From: Halisarca cf. caerulea
Taxonomy: Eukaryota > Porifera > Demospongiae > Chondrillida > Halisarcidae
Assembly (NCBI GenBank): GCA_963170055.1
Contig: CAUJGJ010000161.1
Span: 2,632,975 to 2,696,974, forward strand
DNA length: 64,000 nt
Direction of reading: 5' to 3'
Below, in pieces: positions 13,650-27,915 of this stretch. Each line of letters starts with the position of its first letter. The stretch's first letter is position 1. The translations under genes and the position numbers were made by a program. The notes below the pieces were generated by a model. It was not told where the DNA came from. It searched no databases and was given only the letters and a program-made list of their open reading frames with translations.

Positions 13650-16600
13650 AGATAAAGTTAGAAAGATAACTATAAAATTAGGCAAAGTGAAAAATTGGCA
13701 AAGTTCCTAAGATATGACAAATGAAATACTAATTTTAACTTTCTAAGAAAGTTAAGTTTAAAACGTTACAAACTTTAAATAATATTTATCGCAAAGATAT
13801 AGTTAGAAACATAACTTTAAATTTAAGCAAAGTGAAAAATTGGCAAAGTTCCTAAGATATGACAAATGAAATACTAATTTTAACTTTCTAAGAAAGTTAA
13901 GTTTAAAACGTTAATAACTTTAAATAATATTTATCGCAAAGATAAAGTTAGAAACATAACTTTAAAATTAGGCAAAGTGAAAAATTGGCAAAGTTCTTAA
14001 GATATGACAAATGAAATACTAATTTTAACTTTCTAAGAAAGTTAAGTTTAAAACGTTACAAACTTTAAATAATATTTATCGCAAAGATAAAGTTAGAAAG
14101 ATAACTATAAAATTAGGCAAAGTGAAAAATTGGCAAAGTTCCTAAGATATGACAAATGAAATACTAATTTTAACTTTCTAAGAAAGTTAAGTTTAAAACG
14201 TTACAAACTTTAAATAATATTTATCGCAAAGATATAGTTAGAAACATAACTTTAAATTTAAGCAAAGTGAAAAATTGGCAAAGTTCCTAAGATATGACAA
14301 ATGAAATACTAATTTTAACTTCATAAGAAAGTTAAGTTTAAAACGTTACAAACTTTAAATAATATTTATCGCAAAGATAAAGTTAGAAACTTAACTTAAA
14401 AATTAGGCAAAGTGAAATATTGGCAAAGTTCCTAAGATATGACAAATGAAATACTAATTTTAACTTTCTAAGAAAGTTAAGTTTAAAACGTTAATAACTT
14501 TAAATAATATTTATCGCAAAGATAAAGTTAGAAACATAACTTTAAAATTAGGCAAAGTGAAAAATTGGCAAAGTTCTTAAGATATGACAAATGAAACACT
14601 AATTTTAACTTTCTAAGAAAGTTAAGTTTAAAACGTTACAAACTTTAAATAATATTTATCGCAAAGATAAAGTTAGAAAGATAACTATAAAATTAGGCAA
14701 AGTGAAAAATTGGCAAAGTTCCTAAGATATGACAAATGAAATACTAATTTTAACTTTCTAAGAAAGTTAAGTTTGAAACGTTACAAACTTTAAATTTAAG
14801 CAAAGAGAAAAATTGGCAAAGTTCCTAAGATATGACAAATGAAATACTAATTTTAACTTTCTAAGAAAGTTAAGTTAAAAACGTTACAAACTTTAAATAA
14901 TATTTATCGCAAAGATAAAGTTAGAAACTTGGCTTAAAAATTAGGCAAAGTGAAATATTGGCAAAGTTCCTAAGATATGACAAATGAAATACTAATTCTA
15001 ACTTTCTAAGAAAGTTAAGTTTAAAACGTTACAAACTTTAAATAATATTTATCGCAAAGTTATAGTTAGAAACATAACTTTAAATTTAAGCAAAGTGAAA
15101 AATTGGCAAAGTTCCTAAGATATGACAAATGAAATACTAATTTTAACTTTCTAAGAAAGTTAAGTTTAAAACGTTACAAACTTTAAATAATATTTATCGC
15201 AAAGATAAAGTTAGAAACATAACTTTAAAATTAGGCAAAGTGAAATTTTGGCAAAGTTCCTAAGATATGACAAATGAAATACTAATTTCAACTTTCTAAG
15301 AAAGTTAAGTTTAAAACGTTACAAACTTTAAATAATATTTATCGCAAAGATAAAGTTAGAAACATAACTTTAAATTTAAGCAAAGTGAAAAATTGGCAAA
15401 GTTCCTAAGATATGACAAATGAAATACTAATTTTAACTTTCTAAGAAAGTTAAGTTTAAAACGTTACAAACTTTAAATTTAAGCAAAGAGAAAAATTGGC
15501 AAAGTTCCTAAGATATGACAAATGAAATACTAATTTTAACTTTCTAAGAAAGTTAAGTTTAAAACGTTACAAACTTTAAATAATATTTATCGCAAAGATA
15601 TAGTTAGAAACATAACTTTAAATTTAAGCAAGGTGAAAAATTGGCAAAGTTCCTAAGATATGACAAATGAAATACTAATTTTAACTTTCTAAGAAAGTTA
15701 AGTTTAAAACGTTAATAACTTTAAATAATATTTATCGCAAAGATAAAGTTAGAAACATAACTTTAAAATAAGGCAAAGTGAAAAATTGGCAAAGTTCTTA
15801 AGATATGACAAATGAAATACTAATTCTAACTTTCTAAGAAAGTTAAGTTTAAAACGTTACAAACTTTAAATAATATTTATCGCAAAGATATAGTTAGAAA
15901 CATAACTTTAAATTTAAGCAAAGTGAAAAATTGGCAAAGTTCCTAAGATATGACAAATGAAATACTAATTTTAACTTTCTAAGAAAGTTAAGTTTAAAAC
16001 GTTAATAACTTTAAATAATATTTATCGCAAAGATAAAGTTAGAAACATAACTTTAAAATTAGGCAAAGTGAAAAATTGGCAAAGTTCTTAAGATATGACA
16101 AATGAAATACTAATTTTAACTTTCTAAGAAAGTTAAGTTTAAAACGTTACAAACTTTAAATAATATTTATCGCAAAGATAAAGTTAGAAAGATAACTATA
16201 AAATTAGGCAAAGTGAAAAATTGGCAAAGTTCCTAAGATATGACAAATGAAATACTAATTTTAACTTTCTAAGAAAGTTAAGTTTAAAACGTTACAAACT
16301 TTAAATAATATTTATCGCAAAGATATAGTTAGAAACATAACTTTAAATTTAAGCAAAGTGAAAAATTGGCAAAGTTCCTAAGATATGACAAATGAAATAC
16401 TAATTTTAACTTTCTAAGAAAGTTAAGTTTAAAACGTTAATAACTTTAAATAATATTTATCGCAAAGATAAAGTTAGAAACATAACTTTAAAATTAGGCA
16501 AAGTGAAAAATTGGCAAAGTTCTTAAGATATGACAAATGAAATACTAATTTTAACTTTCTAAGAAAGTTAAGTTTAAAACGTTACAAACTTTAAATAATA

Positions 16601-18990
16601 TTTATCGCAAAGATAAAGTTAGAAAGATAACTATAAAATTAGGCAAAGTGAAAAATTGGCAAAGTTCCTAAGATATGACAAATGAAATACTAATTTTAAC
16701 TTTCTAAGAAAGTTAAGTTTAAAACGTTACAAACTTTAAATAATATTTATCGCAAAGATATAGTTAGAAACATAACTTTAAATTTAAGCAAAGTGAAAAA
16801 TTGGCAAAGTTCCTAAGATATGACAAATGAAATACTAATTTTAACTTTCTAAGAAAGTTAAGTTTAAAACGTTAATAACTTTAAATAATATTTATCGCAA
16901 AGATAAAGTTAGAAACATAACTTTAAAATTAGGCAAAGTGAAAAATTGGCAAAGTTCTTAAGATATGACAAATGAAATACTAATTTTAACTTTCTAAGAA
17001 AGTTAAGTTTAAAACGTTACAAACTTTAAATAATATTTATCGCAAAGATAAAGTTAGAAAGATAACTATAAAATTAGGCAAAGTGAAAAATTGGCAAAGT
17101 TCCTAAGATATGACAAATGAAATACTAATTTTAACTTTCTAAGAAAGTTAAGTTTAAAACGTTACAAACTTTAAATAATATTTATCGCAAAGATATAGTT
17201 AGAAACATAACTTTAAATTTAAGCAAAGTGAAAAATTGGCAAAGTTCCTAAGATATGACAAATGAAATACTAATTTTAACTTCATAAGAAAGTTAAGTTT
17301 AAAACGTTACAAACTTTAAATAATATTTATCGCAAAGATAAAGTTAGAAACTTAACTTAAAAATTAGGCAAAGTGAAATATTGGCAAAGTTCCTAAGATA
17401 TGACAAATGAAATACTAATTTTAACTTTCTAAGAAAGTTAAGTTTAAAACGTTAATAACTTTAAATAATATTTATCGCAAAGATAAAGTTAGAAACATAA
17501 CTTTAAAATTAGGCAAAGTGAAAAATTGGCAAAGTTCTTAAGATATGACAAATGAAACACTAATTTTAACTTTCTAAGAAAGTTAAGTTTAAAACGTTAC
17601 AAACTTTAAATAATATTTATCGCAAAGATAAAGTTAGAAAGATAACTATAAAATTAGGCAAAGTGAAAAATTGGCAAAGTTCCTAAGATATGACAAATGA
17701 AATACTAATTTTAACTTTCTAAGAAAGTTAAGTTTGAAACGTTACAAACTTTAAATTTAAGCAAAGAGAAAAATTGGCAAAGTTCCTAAGATATGACAAA
17801 TGAAATACTAATTTTAACTTTCTAAGAAAGTTAAGTTAAAAACGTTACAAACTTTAAATAATATTTATCGCAAAGATAAAGTTAGAAACTTGGCTTAAAA
17901 ATTAGGCAAAGTGAAATATTGGCAAAGTTCCTAAGATATGACAAATGAAATACTAATTTCAACTTTCTAAGAAAGTTAAGTTTAAAACGTTACAAACTTT
18001 AAATAATATTTATCGCAAAGATAAAGTTAGAAACATAACTTTAAATTTAAGCAAAGAGAAAAATTGGCAAAGTTCCTAAGATATGACAAATGAAATACTA
18101 ATTCTAACTTTCTAAGAAAGTTAAGTTTAAAACGTTACAAACTTTAAATAATATTTATCGCAAAGATATAGTTAGAAACATAACTTTAAATTTAAGCAAA
18201 GTGAAAAATTAGCAAAGTTCCTAAGATATGACAAATGAAATACTAATTTCAACTTTCTAAGAAAGTTAAGTTTAAAACGTTACAAACTTTAAATAATATT
18301 TATCGCAAAGATAAAGTTAGAAACTTAACTTAAAAATTAGGCAAAGTGAAATATTGGCAAAGTTCCTAAGATATGACAAATGAAATACTAATTTTAACTT
18401 TCTAAGAAAGTTAAGTTTAAAACGTTAATAACTTTAAATAATATTTATCGCAAAGATAAAGTTAGAAACATAACTTTAAAATTAGGCAAAGTGAAAAATT
18501 GGCAAAGTTCTTAAGATATGACAAATGAAACACTAATTTTAACTTTCTAAGAAAGTTAAGTTTAAAACGTTACAAACTTTAAATAATATTTATCGCAAAG
18601 ATAAAGTTAGAAAGATAACTATAAAATTAGGCAAAGTGAAAAATTGGCAAAGTTCCTAAGATATGACAAATGAAATACTAATTTTAACTTTCTAAGAAAG
18701 TTAAGTTTGAAACGTTACAAACTTTAAATTTAAGCAAAGAGAAAAATTGGCAAAGTTCCTAAGATATGACAAATGAAATACTAATTTTAACTTTCTAAGA
18801 AAGTTAAGTTAAAAACGTTACAAACTTTAAATAATATTTATCGCAAAGATAAAGTTAGAAACTTGGCTTAAAAATTAGGCAAAGTGAAATATTGGCAAAG
18901 TTCCTAAGATATGACAAATGAAATACTAATTTCAACTTTCTAAGAAAGTTAAGTTTAAAACGTTACAAACTTTAAATAATATTTATCGCA
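13650..18990 (+). repeat. Large satellite segmental repeat, 2,961 bp, with a 973-bp re-copy
   Basis: The variant AAGTTTGAAACG occurs near 14771, 17732 and 18705. The neighbouring variant ATGAAACACT occurs near 14591 and 17552, again 2,961 bp apart. 2,961 equals 19 x 145 plus 2 x 103. The last step, 973 bp, equals 6 x 145 plus 103. Boundaries are approximate. Confidence 0.75.
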
Positions 18991-21690
18991 AAGATAAAGT
19001 TAGAAACATAACTTTAAATTTAAGCAAAGAGAAAAATTGGCAAAGTTCCTAAGATATGACAAATGAAATACTAATTCTAACTTTCTAAGAAAGTTAAGTT
19101 TAAAAATTACAAACTTTAAATAATATTTATCGCAAAGATATAGTTAGAAACATAACTTTAAATTTAAGCAAAGTGAAAAATTAGCAAAGTTCCTAAGATA
19201 TGACAAATGAAATACTAATTTCAACTTTCTAAGAAAGTTAAGTTTAAAACGTTACAAACTTTAAATAATATTTATCGCAAAGATAAAGTTAGAAACATAA
19301 CTTTAAATTTAAGCAAAGTGAAAAATTGGCAAAGTTCCTAAGATATGACAAATGAAATACTAATTTTAACTTTCTAAGAAAGTTAAGTTTAAAACGTTAC
19401 AAACTTTAAATAATATTTATCGCAAAGATAAAGTTAGAAACTTGGCTTAAAAATTAGGCAAAGTGAAATATTGGCAAAGTTCCTAAGATATGACAAATGA
19501 AATACTAATTCTAACTTTCTAAGAAAGTTAAGTTTAAAACGTTACAAACTTTAAATAATATTTATCGCAAAGATATAGTTAGAAACATAACTTTAAATTT
19601 AAGCAAAGTGAAAAATTAGCAAAGTTCCTAAGATATGACAAATGAAATACTAATTTCAACTTTCTAAGAAAGTTAAGTTTAAAACGTTACAAACTTTAAA
19701 TAATATTTATCGCAAAGATAAAGTTAGAAAGATAACTATAAAATTAGGCAAAGTGAAAAATTGGCAAAGTTCCTAAGATATGACAAATGAAATACTAATT
19801 TTAACTTTCTAAGAAAGTTAAGTTTAAAACGTTATAAACTTTAAAAAATATTTATCGCAAAGATATAGTTAGAAACATAACTTTAAATTTAAGCAAAGTG
19901 AAAAATTGGCAAAGTTCCTAAGATATGACAAATGAAATACTAATTTTAACTTTCTAAGAAAGTTAAGTTTAAAACGTTACAAACTTTAAATTTAAGCAAA
20001 GAGAAAAATTGGCAAAGTTCCTAAGATATGACAAATGAAATACTAATTTTAACTTTCTAAGAAAGTTAAGTTTAAAACGTTACAAACTTTAAATAATATT
20101 TATCGCAAAGATAAAGTTAGAAACTTGGCTTAAAAATTAGGCAAAGTGAAAAATTGGCAAAGTTCCTAAGATATGACAAATGAAATACTAATTTTAACTT
20201 TCTAAGAAAGTTAAGTTTAAAACGTTAATAACTTTAAATAATATTTATCGAAAAGATAAAGTTAGAAACATAACTTTAAAATTAGGCAAAGTGAAAAATT
20301 GGCAAAGTTCCTAAGATATGACAAATGAAATACTAATTTTAACTTTCTAAGAAAGTTAAGTTTAAAACGTTACAAACTTTAAATAATATTTATCGCAAAG
20401 ATAAAGTTAGAAACATAACTTTAAAATTAGGCAAAGTGAAATTTTGGCAAAGTTCCTAAGATATGACAAATGAAATACTAATTTCAACTTTCTAAGAAAG
20501 TTAAGTTTAAAACGTTACAAACTTTAAATAATATTTATCGCAAAGATAAAGTTAGAAACATAACTTTAAATTTAAGCAAAGTGAAAAATTGGCAAAGTTC
20601 CTAAGATATGACAAATGAAATACTAATTTTAACTTTCTAAGAAAGTTAAGTTTAAAACGTTACAAACTTTAAATTTAAGCAAAGAGAAAAATTGGCAAAG
20701 TTCCTAAGATATGACAAATGAAATACTAATTTTAACTTTCTAAGAAAGTTAAGTTTAAAACGTTACAAACTTTAAATAATATTTATCGCAAAGATAAAGT
20801 TAGAAACTTGGCATAAAAATTAGGCAAAGTGAAATATTGGCAAAGTTCCTAAGATATGACAAATGAAATACTAATTTCAACTTTCTAAGAAAGTTAAGTT
20901 TAAAACGTTACAAACTTTAAATAATATTTATCGCAAAGATAAAGTTAGAAACATAACTTTAAATTTAAGCAAAGAGAATAATTGGCAAAGTTCCCAAGAT
21001 ATGACAAATGAAATACTAATTCTAACTTTCTAAGAAAGTTAAGTTTAAAACGTTACAAACTTTAAATAATATTTATCGCAAAGATAAAGTTAGAAACATA
21101 ACTTTAAAATTAGGCAAAGTGAAAAATTGGCAAAGTTCTTAAGATATGACAAATGAAATACTAATTTTAACTTTCTAAGAAAGTTAAGTTTAAAACGTTA
21201 CAAACTTTAAATAATATTTATCGCAAAGATAAAGTTAGAAACTTGGCTTAAAAATTAGGCAAAGTGAAATATTGGTAAAGTTCCTAAGATATGACAAATG
21301 AAATACTAATTTCAACTTTCTAAGAAAGTTAAGTTTAAAACGTTACAAACTTTAAATAATATTTATCGCAAAGATAAAGTTAGAAACATAACTTTAAATT
21401 TAAGCAAAGAGAAAAATTGGCAAAGTTCCTAAGATATGACAAATGAAATACTAATTTTAACTTCATAAGAAAGTTAAGTTTAAAACGTTACAAACTTTAA
21501 ATAATATTTATCGCAAAGATAAAGTTAGAAACATAACTTTAAAATTAGGCAAAGTGAAATATTGGCAAAGTTCCTAAGATATGACAAATGAAATACTAAT
21601 TTCAACTTTATAAGAAAGTTAAGTTTAAAACGTTACAAACTTTAAATAATATTTATCGCAAAGATAAAGTTAGAAACATAACTTTAAATT

Positions 21691-24600
21691 TAAACAAAGT
21701 GAAAAATTGGCAAAGTTCCTACGATATGACAAATGAAATACTAATTTTAACTTTCTAAGAAAGTTAAGTTTAAAGCGTTAATAACTTTAAATAATATTTA
21801 TCGCAAAGATAAAGTTAGAAACATAACTTTAAAATTAGGCAAAGAGAAAAATTGGCAAAGTTCTTAAGATATGACAAATGAAATACTAATTTTAACTTTC
21901 TAAGAAAGTTAAGTTTAAAACGTTACAAACTTTAAATAATATTTATCGCAAAGATAAAGTTAGAAACATAACTTTAAATTTAAGCAAAGAGAAAAATTGG
22001 CAAAGTTCCTAAGATATGACAAATGAAATACTAATTTTAACTTTCTAAGAAAGTTAAGTTTAAAACGTTACAAACTTTAAATAATATTTATCGCAAAGAT
22101 AAAGTTAGAAACTTAACTTAAAAATTAGGCAAAGTGAAAAATTGGCAAAGTTCTTAAGATATGACAAATGAAATACTAATTTAAACTTTCTAAGAAAGTT
22201 AAGTTTAAAACGTTACAAACTTTAAATAATATTTATCGCAAAGATAAAGTTAGAAAGATAACTATAAAATTAGGCAAAGTGAAAAATTGGCAAAGTTCTT
22301 AAGATATGACAAATGAAATACTAATTTTAACTTTCTAAGAAAGTTAAGTTTAAAACGTTACAAACTTTAAATAATATTTATCGCAAAGATAAAGTTAGAA
22401 ACATAACTTAAAAATTAGGCAAAGTGAAAAATTGGCAAAGTTCTTAAGATATGACAAATGAAATACTAATTTTAACTTTCTAAGAAAGTTAAGTTTAAAA
22501 CGTTACAAACTTTAAATAATATTTATCGCAAAGATAAAGTTTGAAAGATAACTATAAAATTAGGCAAAGTGAAAAATTGGAAAAGTTCCTAAGATATGAC
22601 AAATGAAATACTAATTTTAACTTCATAAGAAAGTTAAGTTTAAAACGTTACAAACTTTAAATAATATTTATCGCAAAGATAAAGTTAGAAACATAACTTT
22701 AAAATTAGGCAAAGTGAAATATTGGCAAAGTTCCTAAGATATGACAAATGAAATACTAATTTCAACTTTCTAAGAAAGTTAAGTTTAAAACGTTACAAAC
22801 TTTAAATAATATTTATCGCAAAGATAAAGTTAGAAACATAACTTTAAATTTAAGCAAAGTGAAAAATTGGCAAAGTTCCTAAGATATGATAAATGAAATA
22901 CTAATTTTAACTTTATAAGAAAGTTAAGTTTAAAACGTTACAAACTTTAAATAATATTTATCGCAAAGATAAAGTTAGAAACATAACTTTAAATTTAAAC
23001 AAAGTGAAAAATTGGCAAAGTTCCTACGATATGACAAATGAAATACTAATTTTAACTTTCTAAGAAAGTTAAGTTTAAAGCGTTAATAACTTTAAATAAT
23101 ATTTATCGCAAAGATAAAGTTAGAAACATAACTTTAAAATTAGGCAAAGTGAAAAATTGGCAAAGTTCTTAAGATATGACAAATGAAATACTAATTTTAA
23201 CTTTCTAAGAAAGTTAAGTTTAAAACGTTACAAACTTTAAATTATATTTATCGCAAATATAAAGTTAGAAACATAACTTTAAATTTAAGCAAAGAGAAAA
23301 ATTGGCAAAGTTCCTAAGATATGACAAATGAAATACTAATTTTAACTTTCTAAGAAAGTTAAGTTTAAAACGTTACAAACTTTAAATAATATTTATCGCA
23401 AAGATAAAGTTAGAAACTTAACTTAAAAATTAGGCAAAGTGAAAAATTGGCAAAGTTCTTAAGATATGACAAATGAAATACTAATTTAAACTTTCTAAGA
23501 AAGTTAAGTTTAAAACGTTACAAACTTTAAATAATATTTATCGCAAAGATAAAGTTAGAAAGATAACTATAAAATTAGGCAAAGTGAAAAATTGGTAAAG
23601 TTCCTAAGATATGACAAATGAAATACTAATTTTAACTTTCTAAGAAAGTTAAGTTTAAAACGTTACAAACTTTAAATAATATTTATCGCAAAGATATAGT
23701 TAGAAACATAACTTTAAATTTAAGCAAAGTGAAAAATTGGCAAAGTTCTTAAGATATGACAAATGAAATACTAATTTTAACTTTCTAAGAAAGTTAAGTT
23801 TAAAACGTTACAAACTTTAAATAATATTTATCGCAAAGATAAAGTTAGAAACATAACTTTAAATTTAAGCAAAGAGAAAAATTGGCAAAGTTCCTAAGAT
23901 ATGACAAATGAAATACTAATTTTAACTTTCTAAGAAAGTTAAGTTTAAAACGTTACAAACTTTAAATAATATTTATCGCAAAGATAAAGTTAGAAACTTA
24001 ACTTAAAAATTAGGCAAAGTGAAAAATTGGCAAAGTTCTTAAGATATGACAAATGAAATACTAATTTTAACTTTCTAAGAAAGTTAAGTTTAAAACGTTA
24101 CAAACTTTAAATAATATTTATCGCAAAGATAAAGTTAGAAAGATAACTATAAAATTAGGCAAACTGAAAAATTGGCAAAGTTCCTAAGATATGACAAATG
24201 AAATACTAATTTTAACTTTCTAAGAAAGTTAAGTTTAAAACGTTACAAACTTTAAATAATATTTATCGCAAAGATAAAGTTAGAAACATAACTTTAAAAT
24301 TAGGCAAAGTGAAATTTTGGCAAAGTTCCTAAGATATGACAAATGAAATACTAATTTCAACTTTCTAAGAAAGTTAAGTTTAAAACGTTACAAACTTTAA
24401 ATAATATTTATCGCAAAGATAAAGTTAGAAACATAACTTTAAATTTAAGCAAAGTGAAAAATTGGCAAAGTTCCTAAGATATGACAAATGAAATACTAAT
24501 TTTAACTTTCTAAGAAAGTTAAGTTTAAAACGTTACAAACTTTAAATAATATTTATCGCAAAGATAAAGTTAGAAACTTGGCTTAAAAATTAGGCAAAGT

Positions 24601-25900
24601 GAAATATTGGCAAAGTTCCTAAGATATGACAAATGAAATACTAATTTCAACTTTCTAAGAAAGTTAAGTTTAAAACGTTACAAACTTTAAATAATATTTA
24701 TCGCAAAGATAAAGTTAGAAACATAACTTTAAATTTAAACAAAGTGAAAAATTGGCAAAGTTCCTACGATATGACAAATGAAATACTAATTTTAACTTTC
24801 TAAGAAAGTTAAGTTTAAAGCGTTAATAACTTTAAATAATATTTATCGCAAAGATAAAGTTAGAAACATAACTTTAAAATTAGGCAAAGTGAAAAATTGG
24901 CAAAGTTCTTAAGATATGACAAATGAAATACTAATTTTAACTTTCTAAGAAAGTTAAGTTTAAAACGTTACAAACTTTAAATAATATTTATCGCAAAGAT
25001 AAAGTTAGAAACTTAACTTAAAAATTAGGCAAAGTGAAAAATTGGCAAAGTTCTTAAGATATGACAAATGAAATACTAATTTTAACTTTCTAAGAAAGTT
25101 AAGTTTAAAACGTTACAAACTTTAAATAATATTTATCGCAAAGATAAAGTTAGAAAGATAACTATAAAATTAGGCAAAGTGAAAAATTGGTAAAGTTCCT
25201 AAGATATGACAAATGAAATACTAATTTTAACTTTCTAAGAAAGTTAAGTTTAAAACGTTACAAACTTTAAATAATATTTATCGCAAAGATATAGTTAGAA
25301 ACATAACTTTAAATTTAAGCAAAGTGAAAAATTGGCAAAGTTCCTAAGATATGACAAATGAAATACTAATTTTAACTTTCTAAGAAAGTTAAGTTTAAAA
25401 CGTTACAAACTTTAAATAATATTTATCGCAAAGATAAAGTTAGAAACTTGGCTTAAAAATTAGGCAAAGTGAAATATTGGCAAAGTTCCTAAGATATGAC
25501 AAATGAAATACTAATTTCAACTTTCTAAGAAAGTTAAGTTTAAAACGTTACAAACTTTAAATAATATTTATCGCAAAGATAAAGTTAGAAACATAACTTT
25601 AAATTTAAACAAAGTGAAAAATTGGCAAAGTTCCTACGATATGACAAATGAAATACTAATTTTAACTTTCTAAGAAAGTTAAGTTTAAAGCGTTAATAAC
25701 TTTAAATAATATTTATCGCAAAGATAAAGTTAGAAACATAACTTTAAAATTAGGCAAAGTGAAAAATTGGCAAAGTTCTTAAGATATGACAAATGAAATA
25801 CTAATTTTAACTTTCTAAGAAAGTTAAGTTTAAAACGTTACAAACTTTAAATAATATTTATCGCAAAGATAAAGTTAGAAACTTAACTTAAAAATTAGGC
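21691..25900 (+). repeat. Satellite higher-order repeat marked by TTTAAACAAAGTG/CCTACGATATG
   Basis: A monomer with two linked rare changes (TTTAAACAAAG for TTTAAGCAAAG, and CCTACGATATG for CCTAAGATATG) and a following AAAGCGTTAATAAC occurs near 21691, 22996, 24736 and 25606. The steps are 1,305 (9-mer), 1,740 (12-mer) and 870 bp (6-mer). Confidence 0.8.
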
Positions 25901-27915
25901 AAAGTGAAAAATTGGCAAAGTTCTTAAGATATGACAAATGAAATACTAATTTTAACTTTCTAAGAAAGTTAAGTTTAAAACGTTACAAACTTTAAATAAT
26001 ATTTATCGCAAAGATAAAGTTAGAAAGATAACTATAAAATTAGGCAAAGTGAAAAATTGGTAAAGTTCCTAAGATATGACAAATGAAATACTAATTTTAA
26101 CTTTCTAAGAAAGTTAAGTTTAAAACGTTACAAACTTTAAATAATATTAATCGCAAAGATATAGTTAGAAACATAACTTTAAATTTAAGCAAAGTGAAAA
26201 ATTGGCAAAGTTCCTAAGATATGACAAATGAAATACTAATTTTAACTTCCTAAGAAAGTTAAGTTTAAAACGTTACAAACTTTAAATAATATTTATCGCA
26301 AAGATAAAGTTAGAAACTTAACTTAAAAATTAGGCAAAGTGAAAAATTGGCAAAGTTCTTAAGATATGACAAATGAAATACTAATTTTAACTTTCTAAGA
26401 AAGTTAAGTTTAAAACGTTACAAACTTTAAATAATATTTATCGCAAAGATAAAGTTAGAAAGATAACTATAAAATTAGGCAAACTGAAAAATTGGCAAAG
26501 TTCCTAAGATATGACAAATAAAATACTAATTTTAACTTTCTAAGAAAGTTAAGTTTAAAACGTTACAAACTTTAAATAATATTTATCGCAAAGATAAAGT
26601 TAGAAACATAACTTTAAAATTAGGCAAAGTGAAATTTTGGCAAAGTTCCTAAGATATGACAAATGAAATACTAATTTCAACTTTCTAAGAAAGTTCAGTT
26701 TAAAACGTTACAAACTTTAAATAATATTTATCGCAAAGATAAAGTTAGAAACATAACTTTAAATTTAAGCAAAGTGAAAAATTGGCAAAGTTCCTAAGAT
26801 ATGACAAATGAAATACTAATTTTAACTTTCTAAGAAAGTTAAGTTTAAAACGTTACAAACTTTAAATAATATTTATCGCAAAGATAAAGTTAGAAACTTG
26901 GCTTAAAAATTAGGCAAAGTGAAATATTGGCAAAGTTCCTAAGATATGACAAATGAAATACTAATTTCAACTTTCTAAGAAAGTTAAGTTTAAAACGTTA
27001 CAAACTTTAAATAATATTTATCGCAAAGATAAAGTTAGAAACATAACTTTAAATTTAAGCAAAGAGAAAAATTGGCAAAGTTCCTAAGATTCGACAAATG
27101 AAATACTAATTCTAACTTTCTAAGAAAGTTAAGTTTAAAACGTTACAAAGTTTAAATAATATTTATCGCAAAGATAAAGTTAGAAAGATAACTATAAAAT
27201 TAGGCAAAGTGAAAAATTGGCAAAGTTCCTAAGATATGACAAATGAAATACTAATTTAAACTTTCTAAGAAAGTTAAGTTTAAAACGTTACAAACTTTAA
27301 ATAATATTTATCGCAAAGATAAAGTTAGAAACATAACTTAAAAATTAGGCAAAGTGAAATTTTGGCAAAGTTCCTAAGATATGACAAATGAAATACTAAT
27401 TTCAACTTTCTAAGAAAGTTAAGTTTAAAACGTTACAAACTTTAAATAATATTTATCGCAAAGATAAAGTTAGAAACATAACTTTAAATTTAAGCAAAGT
27501 GAAAAATTGGCAAAGTTCCTAAGATATGACAAATGAAATACTAATTTTAACTTTCTAAGAAAGTTAAGTTTAAAACGTTACAAACTTTAAATAATATTTA
27601 TCGCAAAGATAAAGTTAGAAACTTGGCTTAAAAATTAGGCAAAGTGAAATATTGGCAAAGTTCCTAAGATATGACAAATGAAATACTAATTTCAACTTTC
27701 TAAGAAAGTTAAGTTTAAAACGTTACAAACTTTAAATAATATTTATCGCAAACATAAAGTTAGAAACATAACTTTAAATTTAAGCAAAGAGAAAAATTGG
27801 CAAAGTTCCTAAGATATGACAAATGAAATACTAATTCTAACTTTCTAAGAAAGTTAAGTTTAAAACGTTACAAAGTTTAAATAATATTTATCGCAAAGAT
27901 AAAGTTAGAAACATA

